Assembly (NCBI RefSeq): GCF_035582795.1
Contig: NC_134368.1
Coordinates: 30,254,501 to 30,318,500 of the forward strand
Reading direction: 5' to 3'
Length of the DNA: 64,000 bases
Source of the DNA: Mycteria americana
Lineage: Eukaryota > Chordata > Aves > Ciconiiformes > Ciconiidae
The notes below the pieces were generated by a model. It searched no databases. It was not told the origin of the DNA and saw only the letters and a list, made by a program, of their open reading frames with translations. The number at the start of each line of letters is the position of its first letter. Position 1 is the stretch's first letter. A program made the position numbers and the translations under genes. This document shows, in pieces, positions 22,341 through 35,784 of the stretch.

Positions 22341-25300
22341 GGGGGGGCTCCTGCGCTTCTTCTCCCGTGGCTGGCTCGTGCCTAAACCCTCTTTTCAGCA
22401 TCTTTTGTGCGTTTTTGTGAATGGGGGTGTGCCGGGGAACGAATCCTTGCTGCTTCTCAGTGCATCGACTTTCGGCCCCAGTAGCCAGGCCTCAGCAAAA
22501 GTGGGCTTGGTATTTCCCGGGTGACCGAGAAAGGCGTTTCATGTCCCTGCCAGGTGTGAGCTGACTCGTGAGCACCATAAAAATGGTCAAATTACATATC
22601 TAATCAAAGCAAAGAGTTTTCCAGATGACTTAGGACCAGTATCTTCAGTGGCAGGATACAGGATACAAGCGAAGCTGGCTGTCGCTAGCGAACCGCCGGG
22701 TACGTTAGTCCGAGGCTTTTGCAAGGCTGCAAGTTGAGATCGCTACAAGGAGTGTGTAGTACCGGGCTGGCTGATCTACCCAACTCGCATAATATTGAGG
22801 TGTTTGAGAAAACATTTTCGGATTTAGCTGAATCGTAAAAGCACTTTAGAAGTTACAGCAGTGTCCGCCTGAACTCAGACTGGTTTCCTGTTGCGATCAG
22901 CCTTGAGTCAGAGCTGAGAGAGTTTATTTCTGCAAGGAGGGGTTCTGCTGACAGGTTCATGTTTGTTGGCGTTTGGAAGTGGGAGGTGAAACTAGCTTAG
23001 CTACAGAAACTGGGTGCTGAGCAAGCCAGGCGGCCGCAGAGATTTGTCACCTTCCTCAGTCCTTCCAGGTAATCTTTAGACTGGTCACGGTGGGGAATAA
23101 AGTTATAGTAATTCCTGGATCAGCCTCCTCTTCCCAGCTCTCAGGCGGTTCTTTGATCAGTGGAGTGACATACCACTTTGTCATTTGTTCCACTTGCATG
23201 TACATTTTTTAAAACTAGAAAAAGCTTCTCAGCACAATAAACAGAGATCACAACCATCCAAAATTACTCTTCTCAGCTGGCAGACAGAACAGGCGAAAAA
23301 TCCAACGTCTCTTTGTCAATGTGAGCAAAGATTGTATTTCAGAAAGGAGAGAAGCATCCTGTAGCAGTCACTGAGTGACTTGCTACAGATGGCATGATTA
23401 AATTTTCATTATTCGATGTCATAAAGTCTGCTGGGGAATAGAAAACTTAAGAATCAGTAGAAAAAGTAATAGTAGTGTCATATGGAAGTGAATAAGCCTG
23501 CCGTTCATCTCCAGCTAAATGAAAGTACACCATTCACAAAAAGGGGGAGAAGGGTGTTACTTTCTTCACTTTAGAAACCCAACACACTGATAGAAAGCTG
23601 CCTTTACCATTGCAGGTAGCTAAAAGACCATACTTACCAAGAGTCTTTGTCTTGATGCTTTCTTTTGATTAAAGGCAAGAACTGTTGCTGCTTCTCACGT
23701 AAAGCCTGTAGTAGCTGAGTGGTGGTAGTTACAACTGTCACCAGTCGGGTTTAGCATCATTATAAGGTGTTGAGAGCTAAGGGATTTCGTTCACTGGCAA
23801 CCTCTCTGCTTTTTTGCCTTGCCCTGATGTGTGTTAGCTAAGAAAAACATTTATGCTTAAAGGACTTCTCTGTAATTTTCTTGTAATTTAATCTTTAATA
23901 ATTATGTCAAAACTTAAGTATATGCAAAATTTTCTTCTTCTAAGACTATTCTAATACTTTAGGATTTTAAAATACTTTCAGATACAGATGCAAATCCCAT
24001 TTCTTTTACATTATCCAATTGCAACTTCTAGTAATGATAAGATGGCAGAATACTACCTGTCCTACACACTATGCAAAAGTAGTTTCATGTAGTTGTAAAT
24101 TCTTTAAGATTTTAATCTTCAGCTGCAGAATATGGACATAAGCCATCTTGTGGGACCATTTTTATGAAGTCTGGTTTAGCAATACAAAACAACTCCTGTT
24201 TTATAGAAAGTCTCTTGGCAAACAAGGAAATGTGATTGCACAGCCCAAAAATCAAATGATAACTTACTGTGGTGTGTTTGTTGTACGGTATGGCACAGGA
24301 CAACTGGGAGCAGGTATTCATTCTCAGTTCCTTACTTGTAAAGAGCGGTATCTCCCAGTGTTAGTATCAGCATTGTCAGCTGCAAATGAAGACATGCTGT
24401 CAAATTTCATACCATTTTTAATACTTCTGATATTTTAAATATTCCTTCCTAAACAGTATTAGGTGAATTATCCAAGGCTGCTTATTGTTAATTGTGCAGT
24501 GAAGTACTTTTGACAGAACATTAATATTTCCGGAGCTTAGCTATGAACAGACTCAGAGGCACATCCTTTTCTACCAAGTCTCCAAGTGTTTTTTTCAGTT
24601 AGAAAAAAAAAAAAAGTGAGCATATTACTGATGGTGCCACTCAGCAGGATGAATCCTCCATGTGTCACTTTAATTACAGGGGAAACATGGAAAGCAAAAT
24701 TCTTTGTTGCATCCAGTGCTTTATATGAATCACAATGAACTGAGCTTTTGTACTTCTGCATCTTCTGTTTCATATTTTAACATTGTCTTTGCAATAAAAC
24801 CTTTCTTTCCAGAAAGGCTGTCCTTAAAAGCTCTTCCAGCCTAGATTCTCTGATCCACTCTGTTTGCGTGCTGCAGTCTACCGTGAGAAACTGTGAAACA
24901 TCTGCGTAGACTACTGTAAGCCTTCTTGCAGCATTGCTGCCTGTCCCCTGCTTCCCCATGCAAAATAACGACTCCTTTTGTTCTTGGAAATGCAATACCT
25001 CTTCTTCCTTTAAAAAATAGGTCTAGGCTGATGGCAGTGACGTCATTCCCACAGGCTGTCGTTGTAGTGATGCTGATAAGGCTTGGCTGGCGGAGAGTGT
25101 GAAGCTTCAGTCTTAGCTGAGGGTCACTCGGCCCTGCAGTTGGGTTGCAGGGATAGCCAGGGGGACTGTCCCTTGCAGGCTGCGGTCCTCCTCCAGCTAG
25201 GGGTTGTTGAGGTTAGATGAAAATTGCTGTGAGTTGTAATGAGGCCTTCACCTCAAAGTTTTATGATTGGTTAAAGAAGACTGGCTCACACAGTAGTCAC

Positions 25301-28300
25301 TGAACAATTTTCATAAAACGTATTAGTACCCATATGCAGCAAGGGTTTGCTCCCTATATAGATATTTTTTTTTTTCCTTCTCTTTTTTTATTTGTTGTTT
25401 CCAAATATCAGCTACAAATGTAAAAGCAGAAGCCTGGAATAACAGCAGGCTTACTCTAGCAGGCAAAGTCTGAAATCATGGATTTGGCTGTATGTTCATG
25501 TTTCGGGGATGTGGTCCCTTCACAACACAAACGAACCCTTTCTTCTTGAGGTTTCAGGTTAGCTTTTACAATTTCAAGTTGAATTTTACATTGAAGATAA
25601 TATTTTATTGTTGCATTCCTTGGTTCCCCTAATTGCTTGACTGAGCCAATTTAGTGCAAAAGGTATGTATAAAATAAGGCATGCACCGGTGAATAACAGG
25701 GGTGGGTAATGACCTGGGGCAGCATTGTGTACGTGATGTGGATTTTGTGAGTTATTTGCGTGGTCAGAAATGACAGTTGCTCTGGGAAGATGTGGAAAGG
25801 AGTGAGCAGAGCAAGGATGGGGCTCCTTCAGAGCTGTGCCTGGTTCATTAATCACTTGTCCTCCTTTTTCTCCTCCCAGGTGCTGTGCTCTCTTTTGCTT
25901 GCCATGACTCCTGCCAAGCATGGTGCCAGATCATCAATGTGTCTGAATCCCGCTCCTCTCTCCTTGCCTCTATGGACGGGACTCTCAATGAAACGAACCG
26001 GAGCATTTCTACGCCTGCTGGAAGCAAATATCGCCTCTACGTTGGCTTGGCTTTGGCGATAGGTTCCAGTATCTTTATTGGCTCTAGTTTCATACTGAAG
26101 AAGAAAGGACTTTTGAAACTGGCAGACAAAGGAGTCCCCCGAGCTGGTAAGCGGTGGTGCCCGCCTTGCTCCTGCTGGAGACACAAACGCCTCTGTTATA
26201 ACTCGGCAAAATCAAGGTTCGAGTCACAGATCACACGTTTAAAACCATCGTAGTTGAAAACCATCATACTTTAATGGTGATCAGAAGTCCTGTCTTGGCT
26301 AGGCATGGAAGTACGGTGTGATTACAGGGACTGAGATTTCAGAATTCTTAGGGCTATGGGGGCAGTGGTGGGTATTAAATATAGTGGGCTGGTGATATTT
26401 CCTCCTTGACAACAGTTAGATACCAAATAAAGTTCTCCCTTTGTCCTACCCTTGAAAATGCCTTTCTCTCTCTTTTTTCTCATCTTTTTTTCTCCCTCAT
26501 TTGAGATGGAAAGTCTTAAAATGGTAACTAGATTTAGTTATTTTTTTGAAAAAGGAAGTGCAATACTTACTACAAAAGTTTCTACAGTTAGTACAACTAT
26601 TCTTCCATCAAAGTCAACAGATGAAGAGCTAGAAAAATGTGGAGAGCTTTTAAAAAAGCCATTGGACTAATTTCATAATTCCCTTTGCAGGGATTTAGAT
26701 ACATAGCATCAGCAGTTTGTCTTTTTGTTGTGTTTGTTGCAATATACTTTTTCAGAGAATTTGGTTATTTGAAAAAAAAGTGTTACTGAATGTTCAATAT
26801 ACTACGTTTTACTGAATGTCCAATATACTATGTTCTATGTAAAAAAAAATTAAAGCATGCAGTGGCATTTTTCTTTCTAATTTCTCTCAATTTAAAGTGT
26901 AAGCAGAGTCAAAATGCAGCTGACTGTGTATGAATATATTGGATCTGACCTGAGAAACCACTTTGAAGCCTTTTTAAGCTCACCGACAATCTTCATGGAC
27001 ATTTTACTTTTGCTTGGAACTTTCCCTCCATGTGTATTTAGTCAAATACCATTTTTCAGAAGTCCAAGTCAAATAGTAGTACAGCGATTAATAAAAAATG
27101 TCAGTCAAAGTAAAACGAAATATTCTTCATGTCACAACCAGATAACGTGCTCCTTCAGTACTTTGTAGGACTAGATGCAAATGTGAAGCTGTGGTTTTGT
27201 TTATTATGATAAGGTGATCTCTTTCTTCTAAGATGAGATTTTTTTTCTGCTTTCAGGACAGGGTGGATATTCTTATTTGAAGGAATGGCTTTGGTGGGCT
27301 GGATTGCTATCAAGTAAGTCACCTCTTTCTTCTCAACCTATATGTAAATGCTACATAAAGCAGATTGTTTTAAATGAATTTATTCCCTGATTTTTAATTC
27401 GCCTCACTTAAGAGAAACGTCTTTGCAATCACCTTTATGACAGAAGCTGTTCTGATATCCCATTTCTCAAATACTGTGTTTGCTCTTTGGAGCTCTTTGC
27501 AGAATAACAACTTTTTCTTTAATATCCAGTCAAAAGCAATGGGATTGAATCTCTCCAGCTTCTAGGAATACTCAGGGGAAAAGTATTTAATTTTCTTCAG
27601 CCTTTATTATGTCCACAGGAAGTTAGATAATTTTGAAAGGAAAATTTGCATATATAGTGTAGAAAATATAAACAAAAATCTTTTTTCTATCATAGCTATC
27701 GTACAAAGTATTTATAATAGTATGCCTTTTATTACCCCCCTTCAACGTGGTTCAAATGTTCTTTCTTCTGCAGTGGGATTAGGAGAAGCTGCAAACTTTG
27801 CTGCCTATGCCTTTGCACCTGCAACCTTAGTTACCCCCTTGGGTGCACTGAGTGTTCTCATAAGGTTAGTACAAACTGGAAGCAAACCTTGACAAATGAG
27901 CCATTCACTGCGTGAGAGAAAAGTACTGTCTTTGGCTGAAAGTAGAGAATTTTAATAAGAAAACTGAAAAGCAATATATGGACAAAAAATGCCTTTTGTT
28001 CCTTGGTGGAAAGATCCTTTACTTATTTCCAACTGAATTTTCTGGGTAGAGGGAATGAGAAGTCTTGTTACAAAGACTAATATAATGCTTTCCCAACAGC
28101 CTTCCACCTGTAGGATAAAGTATGTCTTGTCAGCATATACCAGGTATGCTGCTGATGTACAGTGGTAGAAGGCTGTAATTTACCTCTTCCTAGAGAACTG
28201 AAGCTTTCTTAAAAAGTCTTATCCTGTTCTTCAGTTTTGACAAAACTTTACAAGAAAATACAGTATTAGGTATTTTCATAATACTAAAAATGTTTTCAAA

Positions 28301-30583
28301 AACATTTCTTTTCTATAGGAGCATAGTTTCATATTAAGGCACACTTAGTAAGCATTTTGAGTTTGGTCTTTTCCAAGTCCTTCTGGAAAGAAGGCAAAGA
28401 AAATTTTAGCTTTTTTAATATCCACAGTTAAAATCTGTGGTTCTTTTGAAATATGATGCCCTTCAAACACTCATTATTTCCTATGTATGAAGAAAGAAAT
28501 AATTTCCAAGTACTTAAGCACATACATTAATATGGCTATTACAGAAGCAGAAAAGACATGGATTATGCTTATAACAAACTTCCTGGGAAATAATTTATTA
28601 GCAAAATGGAAGTATTGTCTTGTAAATGTAAAACTCTTATTTTAAAGACCTGAGTATACTATATGAACCATTGTGTTCAAAACTAACCTGGGCCACATTT
28701 TTTGTTTGTTTGTTTGTTTTTAAAAAGATGCTTGCGTAATCTAACTGCTAAAAGTTCTGCAGCTGTTCTGTCGTAGCAAAACCAGTGTAACTGTCACCTA
28801 CAGATGTGCTGGGATCAGCGTGTAGGTAGATGCAGACTAGCTGGCTGCCTGGCTGCTGCTTCTCAAACCAGCTTGAGTTTTAATGCCCTCTCCTTTGATG
28901 TGGATAGCAGTCTTTCCAATTTTCATGAAACAGAGAGGTCGTGAGAACTTCATGTCAGTGAGCTCCCTACCCTTGTGCAAAAAAATAGCTGTAATTTGAT
29001 TAGTGGGTTGAAAAACTATTTGTGAGCGTGTCCACACACTGTTAAGCCTGTGTCTGTGCCGAAGGTTGTGCTCTAGCTGGCTAATCGTGTGTCCTGTGAG
29101 GGGGCCTCATTTGGGCCATGTTATTATCCTTAGGTTAAATCTTGAACCCCTTGGAGAGCCTGGGGTCAGTCCTCTTCAAAGGGGGAGACATGCCTTCTCT
29201 GTGTTTTAGGGGGAGTCCTGGCAAGCCAGGCAGAAACTTTGCCTGGGTGGGAGAGCCTGGGGAAGGATGAGAAGGAACAGTTTCCAAAACTTGTGTGTGT
29301 TGGTTCTAATGGCAAATGAAGTGCTTTAAACCATTTTTGGAAGAAAATAACAGTTTACGTTGTCAATCTACAGGTGTGTGAAAGTGCATACCCCTGACCC
29401 AGGCAATCAGTAATGAGAAGTTCCTTGAGCAATTCGGACCCCTTATAACCTGGAGGGGAGGGATCAGGGTTGCTAAGCCCGCTAAAACCTGACCTGACCT
29501 TCTTGGTCCTGACCAATCTTCCTGCAAAACTCCTTAAAATTTGATTGTTTCAGGCTGGTTTCCCATATATCCAAATTCAAAGGAGGTTTTGAATTACTGT
29601 CATGTTACACAGAAAGATTTTGAATGTCTCGTGTGGCTGGTGGAGCTGAACCTTTTATTTATATTTTGCCAAACAGTGCTATATTGTCATCCTATTTTTT
29701 AAATGAGAAGCTGAATATTCATGGAAAGCTGGGCTGTGTACTGAGCATTTTGGGGTCAACAGTCATGGTTATTCACGCCCCTGAGGAGGAGGAGGTCACC
29801 TCACTAGATGAGATGGAAAGAAAGCTGCAAGATCCAGGTCTGTATGCAATTGCAATGAACTTGTGCTACAGTTCACAGAGAAGTATTCAGGACACTGGAT
29901 AACTTAATGTGTACTTGGATGTAGTCTGGTATTTTCTCTCATGCACATTACTCTTCTTCCCTTTCCTCTTTCTTACAGCGTTTGTTACGTTTGCTGTTCT
30001 CCTAGCAGTTGTTGCCCTCGTGCTGATTTTTATCGTGGCTCCAAGGAGAGGTCAGACAAATATACTGATCTACATTTTAATTTGCTCACTCATTGGTGCC
30101 TTCTCTGTCTCATCTGTGAAAGGCCTGGGCATTGCCATGAAACAAATGCTGGAGCGGAAGCCAGTTTATCGACGTCCATTGGTTTATGTTTTGGTGGGCA
30201 CCTTAATGCTCTCAGTCAGCACTCAGATCAACTATCTCAACAAAGCGTTGGACGTGTTCAATACATCTCTAGTGACGCCTATTTATTATGTGTGTTTCAC
30301 CACAACGGTTGTGACATGCTCCATCATCCTGTTCAAGGAGTGGAGTAGTATGGACCTGGGTGATATCATTGGAACCCTGAGTGGATTCTGCAGTATCATC
30401 ATAGGCATTTTTCTGTTGCACGCTTTCAAAAATACTAGTATCACCTGGAGTCAGTTGATGTCTACTGTTGCCAAAGAACCATCATTACCACACCGTGAGT
30501 ACGAAACCTGTCACACTTTACTGGAGAGCATGGAAGAGCCAGCTTTGGCATACGAGGAGGACAATGTTTTATTCAGTCAATGA
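21970..30583 (+). CDS. NIPAL1: NIPAL1 (NIPA3), NIPA-family magnesium transporter (complete, 6 coding exons)
   Basis: NIPAL1 belongs to the NIPA family of multi-pass membrane proteins that carry Mg2+; reports place it in the Golgi and, in kidney, at the basolateral membrane. Coding exons are 21970-22015, 25880-26146, 27257-27313, 27774-27864, 29677-29837 and 29979-30583, giving 1227 bases or 408 aa (human 410). The N-terminus is 16 residues ([16 protein letters not shown]) before the first intron, the same length as in human, which fixed the start. The luminal N-terminal part has sequons at N35, N52 and N55. The first membrane segment is near 68-88, followed by [41 protein letters not shown] and [20 protein letters not shown] are family signatures seen in later exons, and about nine hydrophobic segments can be counted. 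The C-terminal tail ends DNVLFSQ. The gene lies divergently from CNGA1 and convergently to TXK. NIPAL4 and NIPA2 are less similar alternatives. Confidence 0.96.
22341..25879 (+). other. NIPAL1: NIPAL1 intron 1 (3' part)
   Basis: Most of the 3.9 kb first intron. It contains no exon I can support. A perfect CRE palindrome is listed separately. AT-rich with a few pyrimidine tracts. Confidence 0.6.
25038..25045. promoter_or_regulatory. Perfect CRE palindrome TGACGTCA in NIPAL1 intron 1
   Basis: The full 8-bp CREB/ATF site is present. It contains a CpG kept in otherwise CpG-poor intron DNA, which makes chance a little less likely. Function is inferred only. Confidence 0.4.
25880..26146 (+). CDS. 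NIPAL1: NIPAL1 coding exon 2
   Basis: The acceptor is TTTCTCCTCCCAG and the donor GTAAGC. It encodes residues 16-104, including SQ/CQAWC in the extracytoplasmic part and the first membrane segment [20 protein letters not shown]. Confidence 0.96.
26783..26833 (+). repeat. Tandem duplication of 26 bases in NIPAL1 intron 2
   Basis: TTACTGAATGTTCAATATAC (from 26783) recurs 26 bases later from 26809 with a single T-to-C difference in that stretch. It is an intronic duplication. Confidence 0.85.
27257..27313 (+). CDS. NIPAL1: NIPAL1 coding exon 3
   Basis: This 57-base exon encodes [19 protein letters not shown] after a pyrimidine-rich acceptor ending TTTCAG. The donor is GTAAGT. Confidence 0.95.
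27774..27864 (+). CDS. NIPAL1: NIPAL1 coding exon 4
   Basis: This 91-base exon encodes [20 protein letters not shown] and [10 protein letters not shown], the most conserved NIPA segment. The donor is GTTAGT. Confidence 0.96.
27865..29676 (+). other. NIPAL1: NIPAL1 intron 4
   Basis: 1.8 kb of intron without a recognised exon. A short TTTG microsatellite lies near 28700. Confidence 0.6.
29677..29837 (+). CDS. NIPAL1: NIPAL1 coding exon 5
   Basis: This 161-base exon encodes [19 protein letters not shown] through the acidic loop [18 protein letters not shown]. The donor is GTCTGT. The open frame visible upstream of 29677 is intron read-through. Confidence 0.95.
29979..30583 (+). CDS. NIPAL1: NIPAL1 coding exon 6 (last)
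   Basis: This 605-base exon starts after TTTCTTACAG and encodes residues 208-408 with the remaining membrane segments, including [20 protein letters not shown] and [10 protein letters not shown]. It ends NVLFSQ and TGA. Confidence 0.96.
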
Positions 30584-31394
30584 AACTCTCAAGTTGCGTT
30601 CATCACTGAAGTATCATGAATTGCAGACTCAGCCCACCTGTGTCTACCAGAATGCTCTTCTTTTTCTGCAGTCCTCTGGAAAACCATTTCTAAGGCCAGT
30701 TAAGTGTGGGCCACTCCTCTGTGCCAGCTGTTTGTAGTAATGAACGAAAATGTTCAATAATTAACATGACAGACAGAAACCTGATGGTGATTGTATGTCA
30801 GGCAATGAACAACCTTGTCCTATTTTAATGCAGCATCTCCTATTGGAGAATTTTAGCAGAAAAGAATGGTCTTTCTAAGCTATGCTTACAAAGTGCAATT
30901 TTCCCATCATGATAAAAGATTATCCTTGCTGAAGTGACAAGCACTCTGCTATTATCTTAGTGATGGCCTTAATATTTCAGGCTTTCTTTATATTTTTATA
31001 ATTTATTGCCAAACAAACTTTTAGGTAGTCTACTTGAAGGATATTAATTGGAGATGTAATATGAAGAAAATATTGTTTAACCCTTTTAGCTTTTAATATA
31101 CAATTTTATGCAAGTTTTTTCATTTTTGATGACCTACCAATGAATCTCAAATAGGAGTCACCAAAAAATGTATGAAATGTGGTTCTTGGTAACCATTCTC
31201 CTTCAAAATCCGTTTTTTAACAGCAAAGTCTTAGCTCTTCTACCTTAGGAGTCCTGAATGGATTGCAGATCCCTGGATGTGCATACGACTTTTTATTTCA
31301 AAACTATGACCAAGTTACATTTTAAGAAAAAGCAAATTCATTAGAGGCCTGAACACAGTTGCTATTGGCTTAAAAAAATTATGTGAGATAAAAG

Positions 31395-31400
31395 AATAAA
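31395..31400 (+). terminator. NIPAL1: Candidate NIPAL1 polyadenylation signal AATAAA (proximal)
   Basis: A canonical hexamer about 0.8 kb after the NIPAL1 stop codon. Seen directly; use is not shown. Confidence 0.25.
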
Positions 31401-32834
31401 TTATTCAAAGGTAGAAGAAAACCAGAATGTGCATTTAAGAATTTCCACTCTGTTTTATACTGCTTTAAGGCTTAAGAAGGGGCTTTACTTATTTCTGTAC
31501 TTCTTCCTAATATTGCCATCTATTCATCAAAATCCATTTAAGCTTTTCAAAATTTATTCTCACTTTCCGGAAAGATATTGTTGTTTCTTAATAGCAAAAC
31601 AGTCCTGTTATTTTATATTCCGTTATAAAAACGAAATCTATTTTCCAATTTGTGTGCTATTTCTAAAAATACTAGGTAAAGGAAGGGCTGTAAACAAGGG
31701 GTGAGAAACATCAAAACATCTTTTGTTTTAGTTTGGCCTTTTCATCTTTTCTAAAAATGAGTATTCACCTCTATTAGATGTTTTAGCTATTAATCTGCTG
31801 TAGGCCTTGAAGATTAGTATCTGTACCACAGTATGCTCCTCAGTTGTGGTCACTGATCTTTATCTCATAAAAACAGCTTGCACAGTCCATGGTTTACTCA
31901 TTACAATCCCCTTTGTTGCCACTTTGTGAGCAAGAAAGTAGCTTCAGCAATCAGATGTGTGGGTCATGACGAGCTCATCAGAAAGGTAGTATTTCCAATT
32001 CTTGGGTTTTTAAGTGAGTCCAGTAGCTTTGTGAGAGGATGCTAGCATTTCAGCAATTGAAAACTGATTTTAATCAGCTGAGATTTATATACCAATCAGA
32101 ACCTCCTCATGAAGCAGGCTGTATATTCTCTAACGTGCAAAGAGTGTAGTAGAAGTGGACGTTTTGGATGGATAGCGAATTGTTCCGTGAAAGAGAGCTC
32201 ATAATTTTCTTTACAGTTTGCCTTTTAACAAAAACTTGCATTGCTTTTCACTGTGAATTACTCATACAATTTAAAGAATAACTGAAGAAAATTTTTTTCC
32301 TCTTTTTAGGATCAATGACATCCTTTTGCATAGCTGGTGGCCCCTCCCATTTGCTTATACAGTCATCACTGTGGTGTGACCGAATGGGTTGTTTGTACAA
32401 AAAAGCAACCAGTCCAATTCTTGAATGGATGTGTGTTGGCATTTTTTAAGATATGTAGTAATACTTCCTTTCAGAAAGGTCTGGACTCTTTTTTTTATAC
32501 CAAGTCTGGGCTCTTTTTATACCAACTCCTAGCAGTCAATTAACTTGTGCCAAGCAAAAATTCTGTATTTTCTACTGGACCTGCATATCTGCTTTTATAC
32601 ATAATAACATCTACTAGGAAAATAATGTTGTTTTCTTACAATGTCAGAAAACCAAAGTTAATGTTTATTTTCATGGTGTACAGGAAGTCTATCATGTTAA
32701 GAAGTAAATTATTGATTATCTTTTTGTATAAAAAACATTCTCTGTAAGAGGTGTTATTTTTCAAAGTGTTTATATTTAGTTATTCATTTGGAATAATTTT
32801 AATTTTAGTGAAATTATGCTAATATTTCTCTTGT

Positions 32835-32840
32835 AATAAA
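32835..32840 (+). terminator. NIPAL1: Candidate NIPAL1 polyadenylation signal AATAAA (distal)
   Basis: A canonical hexamer 2.25 kb after the stop codon, followed by GT-rich sequence (GATCTGTGTTTC) about 30 bases on, as polyadenylation sites often are. Confidence 0.35.
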
Positions 32841-35784
32841 TTATTCACGGAGTATGTACTAAATGATCTGTGTTTCTTAAACACGGGATAAAAAGGAGTG
32901 TAATTCATATTTCTGGTAAGCATTTAAATGCTATTTGATAGATCTGAAGTGAATAATCTTGATTTTAGCAGCTGGTCCTATGCACACATAAGTGAATTCT
33001 AGATTAAGAAGGTCTGGCTGATGTCCTTGCAGTTCATGTGCATCTGACCTGATCATGACCTTCTTTTAGTAGCTTTGACTTTACTAGTTTTTCTGATAGG
33101 AAAGAAAATTTTCTACTCCCCTAGAAAAGCCATGTGTGAGACTACTGTATATTCACCTTGAGCTAACAACTCTGTAATGTTATGATGGAACTGGAGGGAA
33201 GAGTATGGGGAGATCAAGAGGTTTTAGCTTCTCTTACAAAATTACCCAGTTTGTCCAGATGTGTTATTTTTACCCTGGTGTTCTGTGGAAGGCATCAGCA
33301 AGGAACACTTAATGCTGATGATCAGTAGTCAAAAGACATGGATTTTGAGGGACAAAAATAATGGGCAAGTGAAAATGCCTTCCCTTCTAAACTAGAGAAG
33401 AAAACCCAAAGCTAATGTATTAGGGATCTCTTTCCCATGGCCAGTCTCAATGGAGAGTATTTCAGTGAGTTGTCAGGTTTTCCAGGCAGTGAAATGAAAG
33501 AGATTATCTAAAGTAATTTGAAGTGTTTTGGAAAGTAGGGGGAATGGTTAAGAACTAGAACAAAGAAAATCTCAGAGGCAATACATTGCTAATCAATTAT
33601 GGCTTTTAAATGCTGATACAAAACAAATCTTGGCAGCTAATCATTACTACTGTACCTCAGGACAAATTGATGGGCAAATTCATTATATAGCTGTGCTGAT
33701 TAAAAGTAGGTAGGTCAAAAAGACTTAGGTTAAATAATCTGTAGGGAATTTGGAAGGAAGTACATAGGTTATTAGTTTCTATAGAAACCTGTTCTACCAT
33801 CTTCCTTTACCTGCCTTCCCAGCCATGCTATGAAAAATTTTCATCCCAAAGAGTACTGATTCAAACTTTCAACCTCTTTACTCATCATGGTTGCATCCTG
33901 CAACTATATGGGGAGTTATATACTCCTAGCAAATACCATTCTCTTACTGTTCAAATTCCAGCAAAACAAAACTGGCAAGTGTGTTAGAAAATACTCTTTT
34001 AGCAGAGCAGGGTTCCTGTAGCTGGCTCCTTTCTGGCAGGTTTTAAAGTGATGCCGAGGTTCAGAACAGGACGGGGAGGCTGAGCGGGAGCCAGGCTGGT
34101 GGTGCGGGAGGGAGGAGTGGCGCTTGGTGACGTGCGTTAGTGTGTCTGCAGGGCCTCCCTCTTTGTGAAACTTTATAGAGGGGGTAAAAAAAGTTGGTCT
34201 GAAAACCAAATGGCACGGGAGATAAACATCACCAAGTGATCATAAACATCATACACACAAGTACTTGATCTCCGTTGCTCATCAGGAATACTTTTGACAA
34301 GGGAAGTAATTTCATTTTCTGCAAATACGTTCCAGTTTGTCAACAGTGCAGCTTTTTTAATAGAAAAGAAGGTATATCCTAAGCAGTTGGTGCAGAGAGG
34401 CTGGGAATTCTGCCTTTTTTTCCATTATACTGACTTGCTGCAAGCTTTCTGATGTTTGATCAGGAAACATCAACCAAATTTTTACAAATGCTGAGCACTC
34501 GTACATTGACTGGACTCAATACTTTGACTAGACATTCACTGTATGGGGGTGGTATAGTGTCTCCTTCTAACCTTTACTGCTTTTCCAAGGTCTCTCTTTT
34601 ATCACACAAAGGTTTTAAAAAGAAAAGCTGAAAGACATCCCTTTGCTCACATATGCTTCTTTATGTTCAGTGACATGGGTGGCATTCACTGTTCACCTGT
34701 ATAAGTACTCTCATTTTTGCCTGTTTGAATATGGTTAGCATTTAAGCTAAGCTCAGAGCCACTGTGAGGACTAAGGTGGCCTACTTGGTCTTTATTTACG
34801 GGTGTAGCTGTTCTGGTAAGTAAATACACTGTAACCTTTGTCCTGTAGACCTTTCTTGCTGCTGATTAAGCAGTGGTTTCACTGACTCTGAAGCATGTTC
34901 TAGTGCTTTGTCATTTATTTACTGTCAGCCTGATGATAGCAGCTGTTAAATTTATCTGCATCAGAGTGTTAGTAACAGCCTACTCATAATTTTCCCAAAG
35001 CAGCCTACAGAAAGATTATATTGAGAAGTCGAAGGCTTGGTAGGCAAGCATTATTGGCTCTGTGTATTAGAGAAATATGTTTCAAGGATGGATGCATATT
35101 CACCATGGGACAACGCAGTGAAACGAGCATGAGCAGGGTGCTTTGAGTACATAAACCTACCAGAGCTTTTTATTGCACGGTACTGTAGTGTATTACGTAT
35201 TAACTTGCAGTAATAAATGTGGCAAAACCAGTTTTACAAGAGCTCTTAAAACAGATGCCTCATACATTATTCAAAGAAGTCCCTATGCACTTTTATATTG
35301 CAGAGATGGTTTGAATTTTGCATTTGAAACGCATCATCTGCTGAAAAGCCTTGTACTTCTGTGGCCTGGGCGTAAGTTGTGGTCAGCTCAGTGTGTGGTA
35401 CTGTTGTATAGATCTGTATTTAGTCATAGGTCTGATAAGGAACAGAATGCTCATAAATGAGTCAATCATAAAAGTAAACAGTGACATCAGTTGGTGGCAA
35501 TTCTTCTAGCAGATTGTATGAAATGATAGGGATATCATGCTTCACTTGAAGCAGAAATGTCTTAAAAGTGTGTCTGAAGGTACTCCTAAATGTTCAAACA
35601 ATGGGATTAAGAACTTCCTTTCCAAGGCATGATAACTATCAAAATACTATTGCAGTAAAGGTGACTGATTAATGTCAGGAAAGGGTGTAACCCAAAGATG
35701 CCATCCTCTTCTGGAAATTCAAAACTTGGGATGATTGATAAATTTCATTTTATTGTTGCAGGTTTTTTTTTAATTTGGAAAGAA

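Noticed and set aside
21376-22524. Overlapping open frames of 80-238 codons on both strands near NIPAL1 exon 1
   Set aside because: The same base-composition effect in the second CpG island. Only 21970-22015 joins in frame to the rest of NIPAL1.
29624-29676. NIPAL1 exon 5 extended upstream to the open-frame ATG at 29624
   Set aside because: The frame reads intron sequence there. Family similarity starts at the acceptor before 29677.
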